This document shows positions 1 through 11,784 of a stretch of 64,000 nt of DNA, piece by piece. Each line of letters starts with the position of its first letter. Position 1 is the stretch's first letter. The notes under the pieces are model-generated. The model searched no databases. It saw only the letters and a list, made by a program, of their open reading frames with translations, and was not told where the DNA came from. Position numbers and translations under genes: made by a program. The DNA is from Arthrinium phaeospermum. Taxonomy: Eukaryota; Ascomycota; Sordariomycetes; Amphisphaeriales; Apiosporaceae. The stretch is from NCBI GenBank assembly GCA_006503535.1, contig QYRS01000006.1:1984001-2048000 (forward strand), given 5' to 3'.

Positions 1-45
1 ATCTTGTAACAAGGTCTTATTAGATTGAATTAAATATTGATTAGA

Positions 46-1478
46 TTAGAACATAGGCGACACGTAAGCCAGTCCTGAGCGACGCTTCAGCGGCGACGAG
101 GTGACATTGTACGCCACGTCCTTGATGGAGCAGCCCTGCTCCGGCGGCGTATAGGTACCGCCGAGCACCTGGGCCAAGAACTGGAAGGCGCTGGCCTCCC
201 CGTTGACGGCGCCGGCGCTGTGGCCGCCCACCGTGTTGCGCTCGTACTGGATGGTGGCGCCGACCCGGCAGTACTTGTCGACCAGGTCGTCGGTGTCCTT
301 GACGGGGCTGACCTCGTCGCGCACCGCCTTGTAGACGAAGAGCGGCATCTGCGGCACGCCGTGGTAGCCCATGCGACCGTCGCTGTTCATGATCTTGGCA
401 ACGAGGGGGCTTCGGAAAATGTCGTCGCCGTTGACGAAGTAGTCGGTGACGTTCTGGAACGCGAACAGCATCGAAGTCTGGGCCAGGGCCAGGGTCTGCA
501 CCGAGAGGAACGAGGTGGCGTTCAGCGGGCCCTCGGTCTTCAGCTGCGACTTGATGTACTCCAGCGTCTCGGGGAACTGGCTCGCGAGGCCGATGATACC
601 GGGCGGCGTGAGGCCATTGCAGAGCTGCCCCGAGCAGGCCTCCATCACCGTCGTGATGTTTGGAGTCAGTCCACCCAGCGCCGCGCCGGCGAAGTTGAGC
701 TCAGGGGCGTACTGCACTTGCAGCTCGGCAGCCCATTCGCTAGCTAGAGCGCCGCCCGAGTATCCCCACATGGCGTAGCGTACGTCTGGACTGTCCGCCA
801 GGCCAAAGCCGGACGACAGGACAGCCCGGACGGCATCAATGGTGGCGTGGCCAGATTGCACTCCAGCCGTGACTTTATTCTTGTTAGTGGATTTGAACAG
901 ATATTGACCGTACGAGAAGGGAGGAGATGAAGCTTACATGATGCCAAAGGGCCCTCGTAATCCGGCACGCTGACGTACCACCCGTAGCCGAGCGAAGCGG
1001 AAATATCGTCCGTGCCACTGGCGCCCTCGGCATAGAGCGCATTACTTGGGCTCGCATCCACGGCAGCCGAGTCGTACGGGATCTGGTACGACAGAAGGGC
1101 AGTGGCGCCACCGGGGGTGGTTGTGTTGGAAGAAGCGTTCGAGCTGCTGTCACACGCCGGGTTCTCCGGGACGAACAGCGTAGTCACGGCCCAGTCGGGC
1201 AGGTAGCGACTGTTGGTCGTGCGGTACAGGATATGATAGGCCGCCGAGGCGTTGGCGATGGAAGCGGTGAGATTGCCGGGTGCAGCACGCACGCGCAGGA
1301 CCGCACCGGGCGCCGCGGACTCGAAGTCGGCCGGGGCGGTATACCAGGGGTCCTTGCTGGGCGGCAGCGGTGTCGAGGACATCGCGGCGCGGCGCCAATG
1401 GTTCGGCGGTGCTGCTGAGCTGCCTCCGGCGAGCAGGAGAGCTCCCAGGAGTGATTGGGCCAACGATATCATCTTCAT
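46..1478 (-). CDS. Secretory lipase, LIP family (two exons)
   Basis: Extracellular triacylglycerol lipase of the fungal LIP family (alpha/beta hydrolase). Exons are 1478-938 and 872-46; the 65-bp intron 937-873 has a GTAAGC donor and AAG acceptor and keeps the frame, giving 455 aa, the usual length for the family. The start at 1478 was chosen because it gives a clean signal peptide (MKMISLAQSLLGALLLAGG, cleavage near SSAAPP). The nucleophile elbow GYSGG lies in exon 2 with the predicted catalytic Ser near residue 219; a typical lid and C-terminal Asp/His region follow. Several N-x-S/T sites in exon 1 fit a secreted glycoprotein. The frame is open further upstream to about 1592 but has no better ATG. 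The family call rests on the motif and overall pattern; the chain-length preference cannot be read from sequence. Confidence 0.9.
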
Positions 1479-3209
1479 CTTGTCCGAGCCTTGGCGTTGG
1501 AGAGAGCAACTGACAAGGAGATGGGCTCGACGGGCGACAGACTTATAGGAAGAAGGTCGTGGGGAGTAGCAAGGGAAATTGCATCGTCGCACGCGAAGAA
1601 ACTTGATCTACTTATCCACAACCTATGCCACCTCTGCGGAACCGGTGCGGAGATCGAAAGTAAGATCCGCGATGTCTCCACGATTAGTATACGTCATGCA
1701 GACTACGGTGAAGGTAGCTGCTTGCCGGCTCCATCGCTTCGCCGGGCCTCGCTGGGAGGCTGCTTCGTCCTGTCATCAATTGGTTCAGACTGCCAGCGCA
1801 TTGAAAAGCCTCCCGTGACGGTGGAGGCCGCACGTGCATGCGTGGTTCATGCTAAAAAGCTGGGCTGTTCGACCTTTCGGAGGTCTCGGTCTCGGTCTTG
1901 GTGTTTTCTGGACCAATCTGCATCGACGACGGTCGCCTCCACAACCAGCCACCTGCCCACCTCGGCAATTCCGTCGTGGAGGCGGAGAAGGGCCTCGCAG
2001 CAAGAACACTCCCAGCTGCCTAAAAGGCACACCTTGCGAGTCCGTGAGGTGAATAAGCTCATCACCTACATAAAGACGGCGCGAGTCGCGGGACTTCGAT
2101 TTAACCAGATGCAGGGTTTCTTGGAGGATCCGGGGAGCCGGCGATGGGCGGGGCGCATCGTGGGAATCGATCTGGACTGCGCCACAAAAAGCAAAGACTC
2201 AATGGCAAGGTAGCAGCTTCCAGCTGTATGGGGGGGACTGGATCTAAGTAGCAAATTTAGGCGAGACCCCCTACTAAAATTAAGGCAAGCACCAGCGATT
2301 TTACGAAACCCGAATACTTGGAACCAAATGAGCCCACGCCCATCATTGCTTGATTCTTCCATGGAAGCGAAAGAGGACGGAGAAAAAAGAAAAGGAAACC
2401 TCAACCCGCGGTTTGAGAGGTACTACTCATCGCTAAACAATATCCCCAATTCGGCCGAGAACATGGTCCTTCATTTCGTCGTTCTTAAAGCGTTTCTTCC
2501 ACGGACATGAGAGACCCATCCTCTCTCGGCCGTAAAACGAAGGGCACCTGGTGATCTCCGACCTGGAGAGCCACGGTCCCAGGCCAAGGCGGACTTTGGG
2601 CGTGCGATATGATTTCCTGATGGGGATAGCGACCCACGCGGCTTTCAGAAAATCCAGCGTAGCTAGCCAGCTCCCTTCGAGCCTTCCTAGCAGCTCTTCC
2701 CTCATCGCTTCCAGCACACGCTCCAGCTCTTCTGGCGTGGGGGTTACCACATCCCAGAATGGCCGTCTGTGATACAACGCGGAATAGGAAATGGCACACT
2801 CGTATCGAAGTCTGCGCTACGGATGCACGATCTCGCTGGCCTGGCACCTGTTGCCTGTGTTGCGAGATTGGATGTAAATTTCCAGGAACTCTTCCAAGTC
2901 GGCTTCGTCTAGGCTTGGTATAAACCTCTCCTTCCTCGTTTCTATACTATGGATTTCCTCTACATCTCCACGTAGAAGGCAGCGAACGAGATATGAATTT
3001 TATGCTAAGACATCCATTTTCGAAGATTCTGACCCATACCTGCATGCGCGGGTGCTTTTGCTCAATCGAGTCGGCGACCCAAGCACCTCACTCGGATCCG
3101 ACTGTCTAGGGAAGGACTCAGAGCTGTTATCTTGATACATCTCTAGTCGTTAATCGCCCCAGTTTGGCAGACTTCATTCTACAACCTGATCGAAACGGGT
3201 TCTGTGTGC
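1479..3209. other. Intergenic stretch with possible gene remains
   Basis: No intact gene is recognised. On the minus strand 2777-2433 there is an open frame (RRPFWDVVTPTPEELERVLE and onwards) whose composition looks protein-like, with a helical acidic start and a basic end, but I cannot name it. It may be a downstream piece of the HET-type relic at 3.2-3.9 kb. The lipase promoter must lie in 1480-2000. Confidence 0.3.
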
Positions 3210-3219
3210 CTACATGATC

Positions 3220-3900
3220 CTCCACGTGCAACAACATTTCAAGTCAGGGATTCTCGTTAACGCAACTGAAGTAAAGACGGACATGGCAGTTGCTGATGGC
3301 GAATAGATGCGCGAAAGTGGAATTGACAAGCCGGCTGGCAAGGTCCGGCTTGGTCCAGCCCAATCGGCCAATATCGTCTTCCAACCCCCAAACTTCTTGC
3401 AACTCCCGCTGTCGCGCGCGATACTCTCCTGGATAGAGGTGTCTAGTTGGACGCATTGGGTGTTTGCCCCAGCACTCTGAGCTTGTCCCAGGACGCGATG
3501 ATGCGCCCGCATGGTGCTCTTGCTCTTCGCGGAAGCGTCACCTCCTGAATGACCCACGCCCGGGGAAACCACCGATGCCGGCGGTAAAGGTTACCATGAT
3601 TTTTCCATCACGCATGCCTTCTGTCATTTGGTATATCCGTGTCACCTGCGCTGTGAACTGGGGTCCATTAGCGAGTCCGAACCGTGTTTTCATATGGTGT
3701 CTAGGAACTTACCTTGAAGCCAGTATCGACTCCGAGATAGGCAATCACTTCTTCTGCTGAATAAGTCTCATCCATACGGGCGATCTGAACGCTCTTTCGC
3801 GCTTGTTCTTCAAGTCTATACAAATGGTGTTGGCCCAGATCTACTGGTCGGCAAACCCGACGGCAACCTGGCGGCCCGAGGCGTCACGGAAATTTCTTGA
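3220..3900 (-). pseudogene. HET-domain (heterokaryon incompatibility) protein relic
   Basis: On the minus strand, 3840-3713 translates to the hallmark HET-domain block: IWANTICIDLKNKRER, then after a shift VQIARMDETYSAEEVIAYLG. In intact proteins this core reads roughly iWiDalCIdQ...Er..Qv..M..iY..A..V..yLG. The frame is broken by an in-frame TAG just before the IW (3843-3841, which would be CAG before a C-to-T change) and by an apparent 1-bp loss near 3790. A normal GTAAGT donor follows at 3712. Further minus-strand frames to about 3240, including EVWGLEDDIGRLGWTKPDLA, may be the continuation. No intact N-terminus or start codon is present. HET proteins act in nonself recognition and cell death between hyphae; this copy cannot make a full domain. 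Confidence 0.5.
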
Positions 3901-4448
3901 CACTCCCTTGTAATTGTGGTTACGGCCATTGCAGCATCACACGATTATATAGTTGCTCAGTCTTGGCCATCTTGATCTCGTTATCCTTGGAACCGTTACG
4001 GAATGCGGCACTGTCTGCCAGACATTGGCGTTGTGTTTTCCCCGAGAGCATCCTCATGGAATTCACAGCACAAAAGGGATAGCAAGGCACCTAGGAAAAT
4101 CCAGAGGATTAAATCGGTCTCTTTCTCGCATCATGGTTTGCGTCACGAGTGTCTGGGCCCTCCCTTGAGGCTTGAGTGGACTTTTTCGGCTCCAGCTCCC
4201 CCGGATCGTCCCATTCACCCCGCACTCCACTGTAAGCCCCCCGGTCTGAATCCTCGTTTAGGCTATGGTTACATCTTGGCCTTGACAGGAACCGGTTTGG
4301 AGGCCGAAATGGGAATAGGTGAGGAGATGGAAGAATCACGAGCCGTGGGCCATCAACATCGCCTCATAGCTGCTCGCAGTACAAAAGATGGAGCTGTCCA
4401 TCTCGACCCTTTGCAACCAAGCAAAGGCGCACCACAGTTCGGCCCGTC
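3901..4448. other. Intergenic stretch upstream of the GH79 gene
   Basis: No gene is recognised. The segment should hold the promoter and 5' leader of the plus-strand GH79 gene. Small overlapping frames here have no recognisable domain. Confidence 0.4.
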
Positions 4449-6323
4449 ATGAATAGACTTGCCAACCTTCTCGTCACGCTCGTGGCTACCACCCATGTCG
4501 CCGGCCAACAGACATCCTCTATCAAGATCCCCATAGACGGCGTGAAGACCCGGCCGCTGGTCCGCGATGTCTTCGGCTACTCCATTGAGCCCATCTGGGT
4601 GAACGCCTACACCGACAACCCGAAGGCGGCCAAGCTCCTGGGCGCCATCGGCGACATCACGGGCAAGCCGCCGCCGATCCGCGTGGGCGGCAACACGGCC
4701 GACCAGACCTACCAGCACGAAAGCCTGCCCAGCGGCCACGACTGGGACGCCATCCGGGGCGAGCTGTCCACCGTGCAGCAGTTCAACGTCACGCCCGCCT
4801 GGTACGGGGCCTGGGCCGACTACTTCCCCGCGGGGACGGACCTGATCTACTCGCTCAACTTCCGGGCCAACGAGTCCGGCTGGGCCAACGCCGTCGCGCA
4901 GGCCGAGGCCGTGCACGCGGCGCTCGGGGAGAAACTGGTCATGTTCGAGCTCGGCAACGAGATCGATCACTTCATCAACAAGGGCTGGCGCGGCGCCGAC
5001 TGGGGCGTCGAGCGCTACATCGACCAGTTCCGCAACCTCACGGGGCAGATCGTCGCGTCCGACTGGTACCAGGAGACGCCCGAGGCCCAACGGCCCAAGT
5101 TCCAGGCGGGCGTCTTCGCGGACCCGCCCTGGGTCCCCGACCAGCATGACGAGATCGACGACTTCTCCATCGAGAATCTGACCACCCTCGCCACCGACCG
5201 CAGCCGCGTCGGGGGCGTCGTGGAGCGGGAACAGGATAAGGCCCTCATCGGCAGCTATGCCATGCACCTGTACCCGCAGTCGACGTGCGACACAGCCCGA
5301 TGGTAAGCATCTCCCAGTCCCCTTTTCCGATGTGTTCCCTGAAGAAGTAAGACTGACGCCAATTCCGTAAGGCACCGCATGCGCCTAGACCTCCTATCCG
5401 ACCATTTGGTCCTCTGGCAGAACGTATCCCAATACGCCCCGCAAGTCGCCGCCGCCGACCGCGCCGGCGCCCCGCTCATCATGGGCGAGACAAACTCGGT
5501 GAGCTGCAGCGGCCGCAGCGGCATCAGCGACACCTTCGGCGCCGCGCTCTGGACCGTCGACTACGTGCTGCTGGGCGCCTCCCTGGGCCTCGAGAAGACG
5601 TACTTCCACCTCGGCGCTCAGAGCGAGTACAGCGCCTTCACGCCCGCCGGCGGCTTCGAGCTCAAGAACGAGACCCTGGCCGCCGGGATCCGACCCAACT
5701 GGTACAGCCACTACTTCGTCGCCAAGGTGGTCGCTTCGCCCGAGGACCTGGCCGCGCCGTACAGAATCGCGGCGCTGGGCGGGGAGGCCAACTCGAGCTC
5801 GCTGAGCGGGTACGCCGTGTACTCGGGGGCCGCGGCGGACAAGACTGAGCCGCGCCTCGACAAGCTCGTCTTCCTCGACATGGGCGTCTGGAACGGCACC
5901 GAGGGTCTCAGCAACCCTTCGACGCTTTCGGCGACGGACGGCACCATGTTCAGCGAGGGCGCGCGGCCAAACCGCACCCTGAACATCGCGACCTCGTGGT
6001 GCGCCGGGCGGAACGCCACCTTGACACGTCTGCTGGGCCCGGGCACTAATGCCAAGAACAACGTGACGGTCTCGGGAGTTGCGTTCGATCCCGAGTCGGG
6101 CGAAATGGTGGGCGAGGAGACTAAGGAGTCCGTCAAGGTCGGGGAAGACGGCGCTGTCAAGATCACCATGCGACGGGCCGAGGGGGTATTGCTGGAGATG
6201 GAGGATGCGACGTCGTGCGGTGCACAGCCTCCGCCTACGTCTGCCGCTATTAGCACACACACTTCCGTTGGCAGAGACCTAGCCTTCGTCTTGTGTGTGA
6301 CGGGACTGATGCTGCTTCTGTGA
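4449..6323 (+). CDS. Glycoside hydrolase family 79 (beta-glucuronidase/heparanase-like), probably GPI-anchored
   Basis: Retaining glycosidase acting on glucuronic-acid-containing glycans, secreted or wall-bound. Exons 4449-5302 and 5372-6323; the 69-bp intron has GTAAGC donor, GACTGAC branch point and TAAG acceptor; product 601 aa. The N-terminus is a signal peptide (MNRLANLLVTLVATTHVAG). The acid/base Glu is in FELGNEID (E171) and the nucleophile Glu in LIMGETNS (E324), the two strand-end positions of GH79 (beta/alpha)8 barrels. The RVGGNTADQ substrate-binding segment is also present. A beta-sandwich domain follows. The C-terminus ends in a hydrophobic tail (AFVLCVTGLMLLL) after a small-residue stretch, which suggests a GPI anchor. 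The exact substrate is not predictable; fungal relatives act on arabinogalactan glucuronic acid. Confidence 0.92.
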
Positions 6324-6824
6324 TACACCATTTGTACTTGCTAGAACCTTTCAAAAATGAGCAGTCAGGGCAAAGGGGATGACTGACACAATGTGTCTCC
6401 TCAGCTTCTTGTTCAATCGTCTCGTCTCAACTTGATTGACCTTCACAAGATCTCGTGCATCTACAACCGATTACGGGAGTGTTCATTGAAATTGAAGATT
6501 ATCAAGATTTGGGAGAGGACCAATGTCCTCTGTTGGCTGCACCATCCACCTATGCTACTTCCACATCCAGTAAAGACGAAACCTCCATTAATCATGTTTC
6601 ATGCCTCAGTTCATACATGTGTTAGTGACACGACTTGGGAAATAGTCCGAGCGGACCTAACGCAACGGCCAGCGGATTCTACCTCTTATGGGTACCCGAA
6701 CCAACCACCCTGTCTCCAGCAGATAGTTGCCGCTGGGCGATTGGTGACTGTAGTCTCCGTCGTTTGCCTAAAGCGATGCGCAGTCCCCATTATGTCAGTT
6801 TGATGGTCGTTGCACAAATGGATG
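6324..6824. other. Intergenic, convergent gene ends
   Basis: Lies between the 3' ends of the GH79 gene and the minus-strand Thr-rich gene. I see only 3' untranslated-type sequence and short unsupported frames. Confidence 0.4.
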
Positions 6825-8340
6825 CTAGATAGGAAAAAGCCACGGAGGATGGCTTGGTACGTACCCAACTGTCACGGTGCCAGTTACATGCGTCGTGCTA
6901 TACGTAACGGTCGTCAAGAAGACGGTGGAATACGGCCTGGTAATGGTGACGGTCTTGTCCGGTCCGCCGGGGCCGCCACAGACGGTGCTGGGTGGAGGCG
7001 TACTGTCGAGAGATTTGTCAGTCATGAATCTCAAAGGGGTTTGGAGTCGAAGAGGGCAAATCTCGAACGCCCATGAAGCAAGAGTTGAACTGGAGCCAGC
7101 GAGTGCCGTCACAGGGTACTTACATGGTAGCCGTGTTCGTGCTAGTCGACGTCTCCGTCGTCGTTGCCGCAGGCAGCGTCGTGACGCTCGTGAGCGTGAC
7201 GGTGTAGGTCGTCTCGGTGACCGTGATGGTGGTCGCCGCCAGCGGGGCAAAGTCCGTGGGCGCCGGCGGCTCGGGCGCCTTGGTCTGGAGCGGCGCGTCG
7301 GGCACGTCGGTGGCGTCCTGCCGGGCGTTGTTGGCGGTCGCCGGCGGCCACGGGGGCCACTTGGCCGTCGTGGTCTTGGACGTGGGGAAGTGGCAGTACG
7401 CCGACCTCGTAACGGTCACGTACACCGAGCTCGTTACGGTCTTGTCCGTTTCGGTTCTCACTACCGTTGCTGTCTGCACCATATGTTAGCGCTAGTATCT
7501 GACTCGACGTAGCTTCTTGAATGCTAGTCTTTCTTACCCTGATAACAGTCGGTGGTGTTGGCGTGATGGTGATGGTATACGTAGGTTTGTTGCACGGCGT
7601 AGTTATAGTTTGCGGTGGCAAGATCAATGTCTGAGTGATGGTTCTAGTTGCGATGACAGCTTTGCGAGTGTTAGCCTCTGTGTTCATGCTCTCATAGTGA
7701 CATCTGAAATTGATGGGCTTACTTATAGCCTCCGGTGTGCTTGTGATGCCAATAGTTATTGTTGGTGTAGCCTAAATAATTTTCGGTCAGACTGAATTTG
7801 ATCCCTTTGAATTTGCTGTACTCACCGTAACCACCACTGTCTCTGGCTTGCCAACAGTAAGATTGATAACTCTCTGGACGGCGATCTGACGCCCAGACAG
7901 AATTATCCTCCACTGGCCCGTCCACATCTGGGAGTATGGGATTCCGCTGGCAGCTGTTCAGCATAATCCACTCACTCTCATGGCTGTAAATACTTACCAA
8001 CTCGAAGTGACCGAAGTCCCCTCGGGCGTGGTGTTGATAGGCGAACACCCATACGAATTTTCATTCGAGTCTCTCAGCACGGGCGTAATCGACTCTTCGG
8101 AGCAGCCTATTAGACAAGGATCACGCCAACAGTCAGCTCATTCACGATGAAATCGGTCACAGATTGACGCTACGAACCCTGGAATATGGTCGTGAAGCTG
8201 AAGTTCTCATTTGAGGACCCATCGATATTGTAGGACCCTCCGTTAGCAAAGTCCACGCCATAACTGGCGCAATCGGCAGCCACCCTGAGAGCAAGGAGAG
8301 CCGCGATCAGCCAAAGATGATGGAGTATAGTCGCTGCCAT
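6825..8340 (-). CDS. Secreted Thr/Ser-rich protein of a fungus-specific family, seven exons
   Basis: Predicted 363-aa secreted protein. Exons: 8340-8178, 8106-7998, 7946-7826, 7771-7723, 7659-7538, 7473-7124 and 7002-6825; every junction is GT-AG and the lengths sum to a whole frame. The N-terminus has a signal peptide (HLWLIAALLALRVAA) and a cysteine-containing domain starting DCASYGVDFANGGSYNIDG, with SCGIPYSQMWTGQWRIILSG in exon 3. This matches an uncharacterised fungal family I recognise by pattern only. The rest is built of TITVTxT-like runs (for example TTTITVTETTYTVTLTS), which would be heavily O-mannosylated, as in cell-wall or surface proteins. Role unknown. The 3' end is uncertain: a possible 40-nt intron (GTACGT...CTAG) just before the stop would replace the last residues by a slightly longer tail. 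Confidence 0.7.
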
Positions 8341-9833
8341 TATGATGAGACCACACGCTTGAAATTGCAAGAGTCCAGTCAAAACCGGATTGAAAAGTAC
8401 ATCAAAGCGACTTTTTCTTAGGATGTCGGGAAGCATCCCTACTTGTAGACCTCGGCGTCGTCGCCGATCACGCGGTTCAGACCGCCCATGATCGGTCTCG
8501 CTTCAAACAGGGCGAACGTGTCCAAGAATAGTAACAGGTAGCAAGCGATGATGCATCTCGTGGTGGTAGTGCAGGAGTCGCTTGAAGGCATATTCCCAAT
8601 AGTTTTCGTCGTGAGTGGTGGGAGTAATATAGAGCCATATTGCGATGGGGGAGATTTCATATTGATCTGCAATTCAGCCTATGCTCAGGTCGCCTTGGGG
8701 CAGCGGAACGTTACCCAACCAGAACCTGTCGCGACCAGTCTGGACCAGCACCGAATCTCTGATTGGAGCTGTAAGATTGATGAAACGCATGGAGCTGTAA
8801 TCCCAGCATGTTAAAAAGCACGAGAGCTCGTCGCTCAGAGTGGAAACACCGGCATCGTGGCCGGGCTAGAAGTGCCTTTGGCAAGACTCCGGACTGACTA
8901 GGTCTGGCACCAAATGATATGATGCTAATGCTGATCGCATGATGCCTGGATAGCACGGTTTAGCAGAGACTGGATTACACATCAATAACTCGAATTGATC
9001 TTGATTGCTTGGTAGGTATTGGGTCTGTGAATGATTGTTTGAAAACTGGCGATTTAGGTGGTGAGATTTGTTAGTAAGGGGGAGAGAGTATTGAGCAAGT
9101 CCCCCATGCCTGAGCTAGCCGACATAGCGAAGACAGCGAAGACAGCACGACGCAGCTGTAGGCTTATGCAGTGTAATTCAATGACAATTCTGAAGGATGA
9201 AGTTCCATTCACAACCAGTGCAACGCATTCCAGACCGTTCTGCTCGTCCGCCAAGATGGGTAAACACCTCGCCGTCAACTGCAAGGTCGCAGGCTCGCAG
9301 GCCCGGAACTGGGTTCGGGAAGTTGGGTCGCATTCTCTCTTCTCTTTTCTGGCTACCGTATCTCGCGTGTCCTTATCGTAGGACGCTGGACACGATTAAT
9401 GCATTGAAGTAGAACAGAGCTTCCTTTTTGGTACCGGCCTCGTTACCGAAGATGACCACATGCCCGCATCTCGGCCATCATGCACCCCTACGAGATTCGA
9501 ATTGCTTACACCATTCGTGTTACCCGAACGTGATCACTCGAAAGTCGATTATCGCTGTTTTTGATTGCATATCGTGTTGAATAAGGCAAATATTGCTTCC
9601 CACCAATCCATTTGAAGTCGCAATGATATGCCCAAGATGAACAAGAATATTGTTCCAAATATCACCAAGAACCGAAATGAATTGCGAACTCGTTAACCCA
9701 AGCAAGGTGCTGAATATTCCGTGCTAACTAGGAGGAAGATCATTGTTCAAAATCGCCGCTCCAGGCCCATCTCGTCAGCGGCGACTTGGTGAATGCTGGT
9801 ATGGGCCTGCATCCTCCAGAAGAGCCGCCCACA
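8341..9833. other. Intergenic between two minus-strand genes
   Basis: No gene recognised. Both strands contain only short frames (at most 107 aa) without domains. It includes the promoter of the Thr-rich gene (8341 to about 9000). Confidence 0.4.
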
Positions 9834-10934
9834 TCAGCCTTCCATCTCGAACACGTGGCTATGTCGACTGTCTGGTGAAGGGAAACCATCGGTAGTCCTA
9901 GGTGATCTTGGACTGAGCGCTCCGAGCTCGCTGACGCTGGCAGCGGGCACTGTCGATTCACGCGCGGCGTCGATGGCGTCGAGTTCCGATTTGGGCGCCT
10001 CATCGGGTCTGGTCACGGTCGTACCATCGAGCTCGGGCTTGCCCTCCCACGAGTGTTGCTCGTGATTCGTTTGCTGTAAGGCAGCAGTCTCGTGCTTGGG
10101 TGCTCTCTTCTTACGACGTCTGTACAGCAAGAACATTGCGAATCCAATGCATAATACCGCCAACGAGGATCCCACGGCGATTCCCGCAATCGCTCCTCTG
10201 GGAAGACGGGCTCCAGAGGTATCGTCGCCATTTCCTGCTGCATCGCTCGGGATCCCTTGGCCTCCGACTGAAGGCTCTACACCAGTTGTCAACTGCAGTG
10301 GAAAGACCTTGTGGAAGACAGTTGCCGCATTCTGCGGCTCCTCGCTCGTAATCTCAGCGGTCCACGTATACTTGTCGGTTCCCATGAGGGAATAAGCAGG
10401 GTCCCAGGTCATCCAAATAGCGGTGGTCTCTGACAGTAGACTCTGGCACAGACGCTGTGGTGCTGCCTTGTCAGACGCACCTACCTCGGTTGCGCAGGAC
10501 CAGCCGCCCGAAGGGCAACACCAGGCCTGCGGGTAGGGTGAGCCATGATGTGTGAGCGTCGTGGTGCAAGCCGTAGTCCACCCATCCAGGCAAGCAGTTC
10601 CCGGATACGCCAGGGTTGATCGGTCTCCTTCATCGGTTGTCGGGGCCGTATTGAAAAGCAAGTCTTGTTCAGTTGGGAATATCGAGAAGTAGTTGTTGGG
10701 AAAACATTCCTCTCGAAGGATCAAGTCTGTGCCGAACTCTCCCCCAGTCTGGACACCAAGGCACTCATGGCTCCTAAGGGCTGTGGGCGTTTTCGAATAG
10801 ACAAGGTAACTTAGACGAGGACAGTAGACCGAAAGACGACAAGGATCGCCGGGGGCGTTGAATGAGAATGGCGTTACTTGGGTTGGTAATCCGTTGGCGG
10901 TTGGGGTTGGAGCTTCTGTGGTCGCGACTGCCAT
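9834..10934 (-). CDS. Single-pass membrane protein with extracellular Cys-rich part (unassigned)
   Basis: Intronless 366-aa protein. The start at 10934 (MAVATTEAPTPTANG) was chosen as the first in-frame ATG after the implausible upstream extension. Residues about 30-220 form a presumed extracellular part with many Cys (ACLDGWTTACTTTL, QAWCCPSGGWSCA). One transmembrane helix follows (GAIAGIAVGSSLAVLCIGFA), then a basic stop-transfer RRRKKR. The cytoplasmic tail of about 100 aa is rich in Ser, Pro, Asp and Glu. There is no classical signal peptide. The layout (outer Cys/Ser/Thr-rich part, GxxxG helix, acidic tail) resembles many filamentous-fungal surface proteins of unknown role and, loosely, wall-stress sensors. 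No function can be assigned. Confidence 0.75.
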   Translation of the reverse strand: MAVATTEAPTPTANGLPTQVTPFSFNAPGDPCRLSVYCPRLSYLVYSKTPTALRSHECLGVQTGGEFGTDLILREECFPNNYFSIFPTEQDLLFNTAPTTDEGDRSTLAYPGTACLDGWTTACTTTLTHHGSPYPQAWCCPSGGWSCATEVGASDKAAPQRLCQSLLSETTAIWMTWDPAYSLMGTDKYTWTAEITSEEPQNAATVFHKVFPLQLTTGVEPSVGGQGIPSDAAGNGDDTSGARLPRGAIAGIAVGSSLAVLCIGFAMFLLYRRRKKRAPKHETAALQQTNHEQHSWEGKPELDGTTVTRPDEAPKSELDAIDAARESTVPAASVSELGALSPRSPRTTDGFPSPDSRHSHVFEMEG

Positions 10935-11784
10935 TCTCACATGGACTCGGGGAAAATGAATAGAGCAAAAATGGATAGCAAGAGCGAAGCTCAAAGATAC
11001 CTGAGTAGATTGTGTGAGTGCAGTTACGTTTATTCCATGTCAAGCATTGGAGAAATCATCCCCCATGGTGTGGGCGGTTCTGTGTTTATTGGAAACGTCA
11101 ATAGATCTATCTGCACCTTCCCGTCGCTCGACGAACTCTGCAGCAAACGGCAACTATCAAGCGACGGAATAAACCGTACTTGCCCACTAACAGCTTCTAT
11201 GTACCTTGAATTATTCCCGCCTACGTGGTAGGTACGTTCAGGAAGGGGCCATTCATGGCGAAGTCAAGCGAAATGAGATGACCTAAGTTATCCAACCAAT
11301 TCGCCATTTTCCTGATATATCCACTGTGTTGGTTCGCTGTATGTGATGTGATGCAGAAATGCATAGTGGTGGGTGACATCAGAGCTGGAAAATACATAAC
11401 CAACAGCAACCAGTTGACGAATCATATGTAAGTCGAAAGTGAGACCTCGAGCAGCTATTAAGCAAGCGACTTCGGGCCTAGAGCTGTAATCGCTGAGTAT
11501 ATCAACTTGACTTGAAACACACAACCCGAAGATAATGATATATGAAAAGTGAGTATCACGTTGAATGAGATATGCGGTGCTATGGTAAACGTTTTTGTAT
11601 CACATTAATCGTGGTGAATGTTGAACCCTAAAGCCGTACCTGACCCTCTTGAACGCCCCCAAAACCCCGCATCGGACTCGACATGCATATTGCTGTCCGT
11701 CCGATGTATCGAACCCCTTCCATGCCATGTCACCAACGAAAAGGCATGCGACATTATTTCCGTCCTGTATCCTCCCTTTCTACG
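10935..11784. other. Intergenic
   Basis: Contains the promoter of the membrane-protein gene and the 3' flank of the DOMON gene. No gene seen; frames are under 100 aa. Confidence 0.4.

Noticed and set aside
1455..2213. 252-aa plus-strand open frame
   Set aside because: It overlaps the lipase start and promoter, has Ser/Arg-rich shadow-like composition and no domain or signal.
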